Origin: Acidobacteriota bacterium
GTDB taxonomy: Bacteria > Acidobacteriota > Terriglobia > UBA7540
Assembly: GCA_003171295.1 (NCBI GenBank)
Contig: PMYF01000291.1
Coordinates: 1-14,150, forward strand
Direction: 5' to 3'
Length of the DNA stretch: 14,150 nt
The notes beneath the pieces were generated by a model. The model did not search any database, was not told the origin of the DNA, and saw nothing but the letters and a program-made list of their open reading frames with translations. The position numbers were made by a program, and so were the translations under genes. This document shows positions 13,851 through 14,150 of the stretch, piece after piece (the stretch's first letter is position 1; each line of letters starts with the position of its first letter).

Positions 13851-14150
13851 ATGTTTTTGACTCTCTTGCTTGTCACTTTCTTAATTGCGGCAGCAATCGC
13901 CACAATGACCGCTCTTCTGTTTTCGAAGCCAATAAAGAAGATTCTCGGGCGCCTTGTTTCTGATGAACTGGCACCGACGTGGCTTCGCTATCTGCTCTTC
14001 GCGATTTACGTCGTCGGAATCTCAGGCGGGGTTCGAGTCTGGGATGTCGAAAAGTACATTACTCCAGGAAAAGAGGGCCAAATACTCGTATTGAACTCAG
14101 ACCGGTGGGTAATCGAGATATACAAGACGATGAGGCCTATCCATTTCGCT
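13851..14150 (+). CDS. Putative membrane protein, 3' end beyond the window
   Basis: ATG at 13851 is preceded by GGGAGG six bases upstream, and the frame stays open for 100 codons to the window edge. The N-terminus is a long hydrophobic helix (FLTLLLVTFLIAAAIATMTALLF), followed by a basic stretch with KPIKKILGR, then a second hydrophobic segment at about residues 48-62 (YLLFAIYVVGIS), and a polar region with TPGKEGQI and WVIEIYKTM. It is therefore an inner-membrane protein with at least two helices. I do not recognise the family. It is transcribed away from the kinase locus. Confidence 0.7.
   Translation, partial: MFLTLLLVTFLIAAAIATMTALLFSKPIKKILGRLVSDELAPTWLRYLLFAIYVVGISGGVRVWDVEKYITPGKEGQILVLNSDRWVIEIYKTMRPIHFA

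Noticed and set aside
1..14150. CRISPR array or cas genes (searched for because CHAT proteins can pair with type III effectors)
   Set aside because: No regularly spaced repeats and no Cas-like protein were seen.

Overview
The window is GC-rich and looks like chromosomal DNA of a large-genome soil bacterium, most plausibly Acidobacteriota. The reasons are the protein families (a DNA-binding domain/Ser-Thr kinase/beta-propeller fusion, remnants of a second kinase gene, a secreted TPR-CHAT protein beside a membrane DUF4384 protein) and GC-rich palindromic repeats inside a coding sequence. This placement is inference, because no phylogenetic marker is present.

Layout. At 1-468 is the 3' part of a serine recombinase gene cut by the window edge. 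At 642-5262 a same-strand pair encodes a three-helix membrane protein with a DUF4384 domain and a 1127-residue exported TPR-CHAT protein with an intact His/Cys pair. At 5263-5764 is a gene-poor stretch with a decayed tRNA-like half and a short imperfect repeat. At 5765-5841 (-) lies tRNA-Arg(ACG), whose 5' end overlaps the last codons and stop of a tyrosine integrase (5832-7031, -). This marks a probable mobile-element boundary.

The accessory region to the right holds a small unknown ORF (7145-7372), a DUF1579-like gene (7609-8115), a minus-strand gene of a family recognisable by a DFGKFGLLR motif (8301-9110), a shattered Vsr-type endonuclease remnant (9153-9339, -) and a second copy of the small ORF (9464-9643). 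Both small ORFs have a -10-like hexamer exactly 7 nt before the aligned ATG and no Shine-Dalgarno sequence, which suggests leaderless mRNAs.

At 9885-13619 (-) an intact winged-helix/kinase/TM/propeller gene (10004-13294) sits between two fragments of a different kinase gene. A kinase N-terminus broken just after the ALNH motif lies upstream, and a C-terminal tail typical of kinase-TPR proteins lies downstream. This looks like a gene lodged inside, or recombined with, a broken paralogue. A divergent membrane-protein gene starts at 13851 and runs off the right edge.

The best candidates for something new are the exported CHAT/DUF4384 pair, the duplicated small leaderless ORFs on the putative island, and the nested kinase locus.
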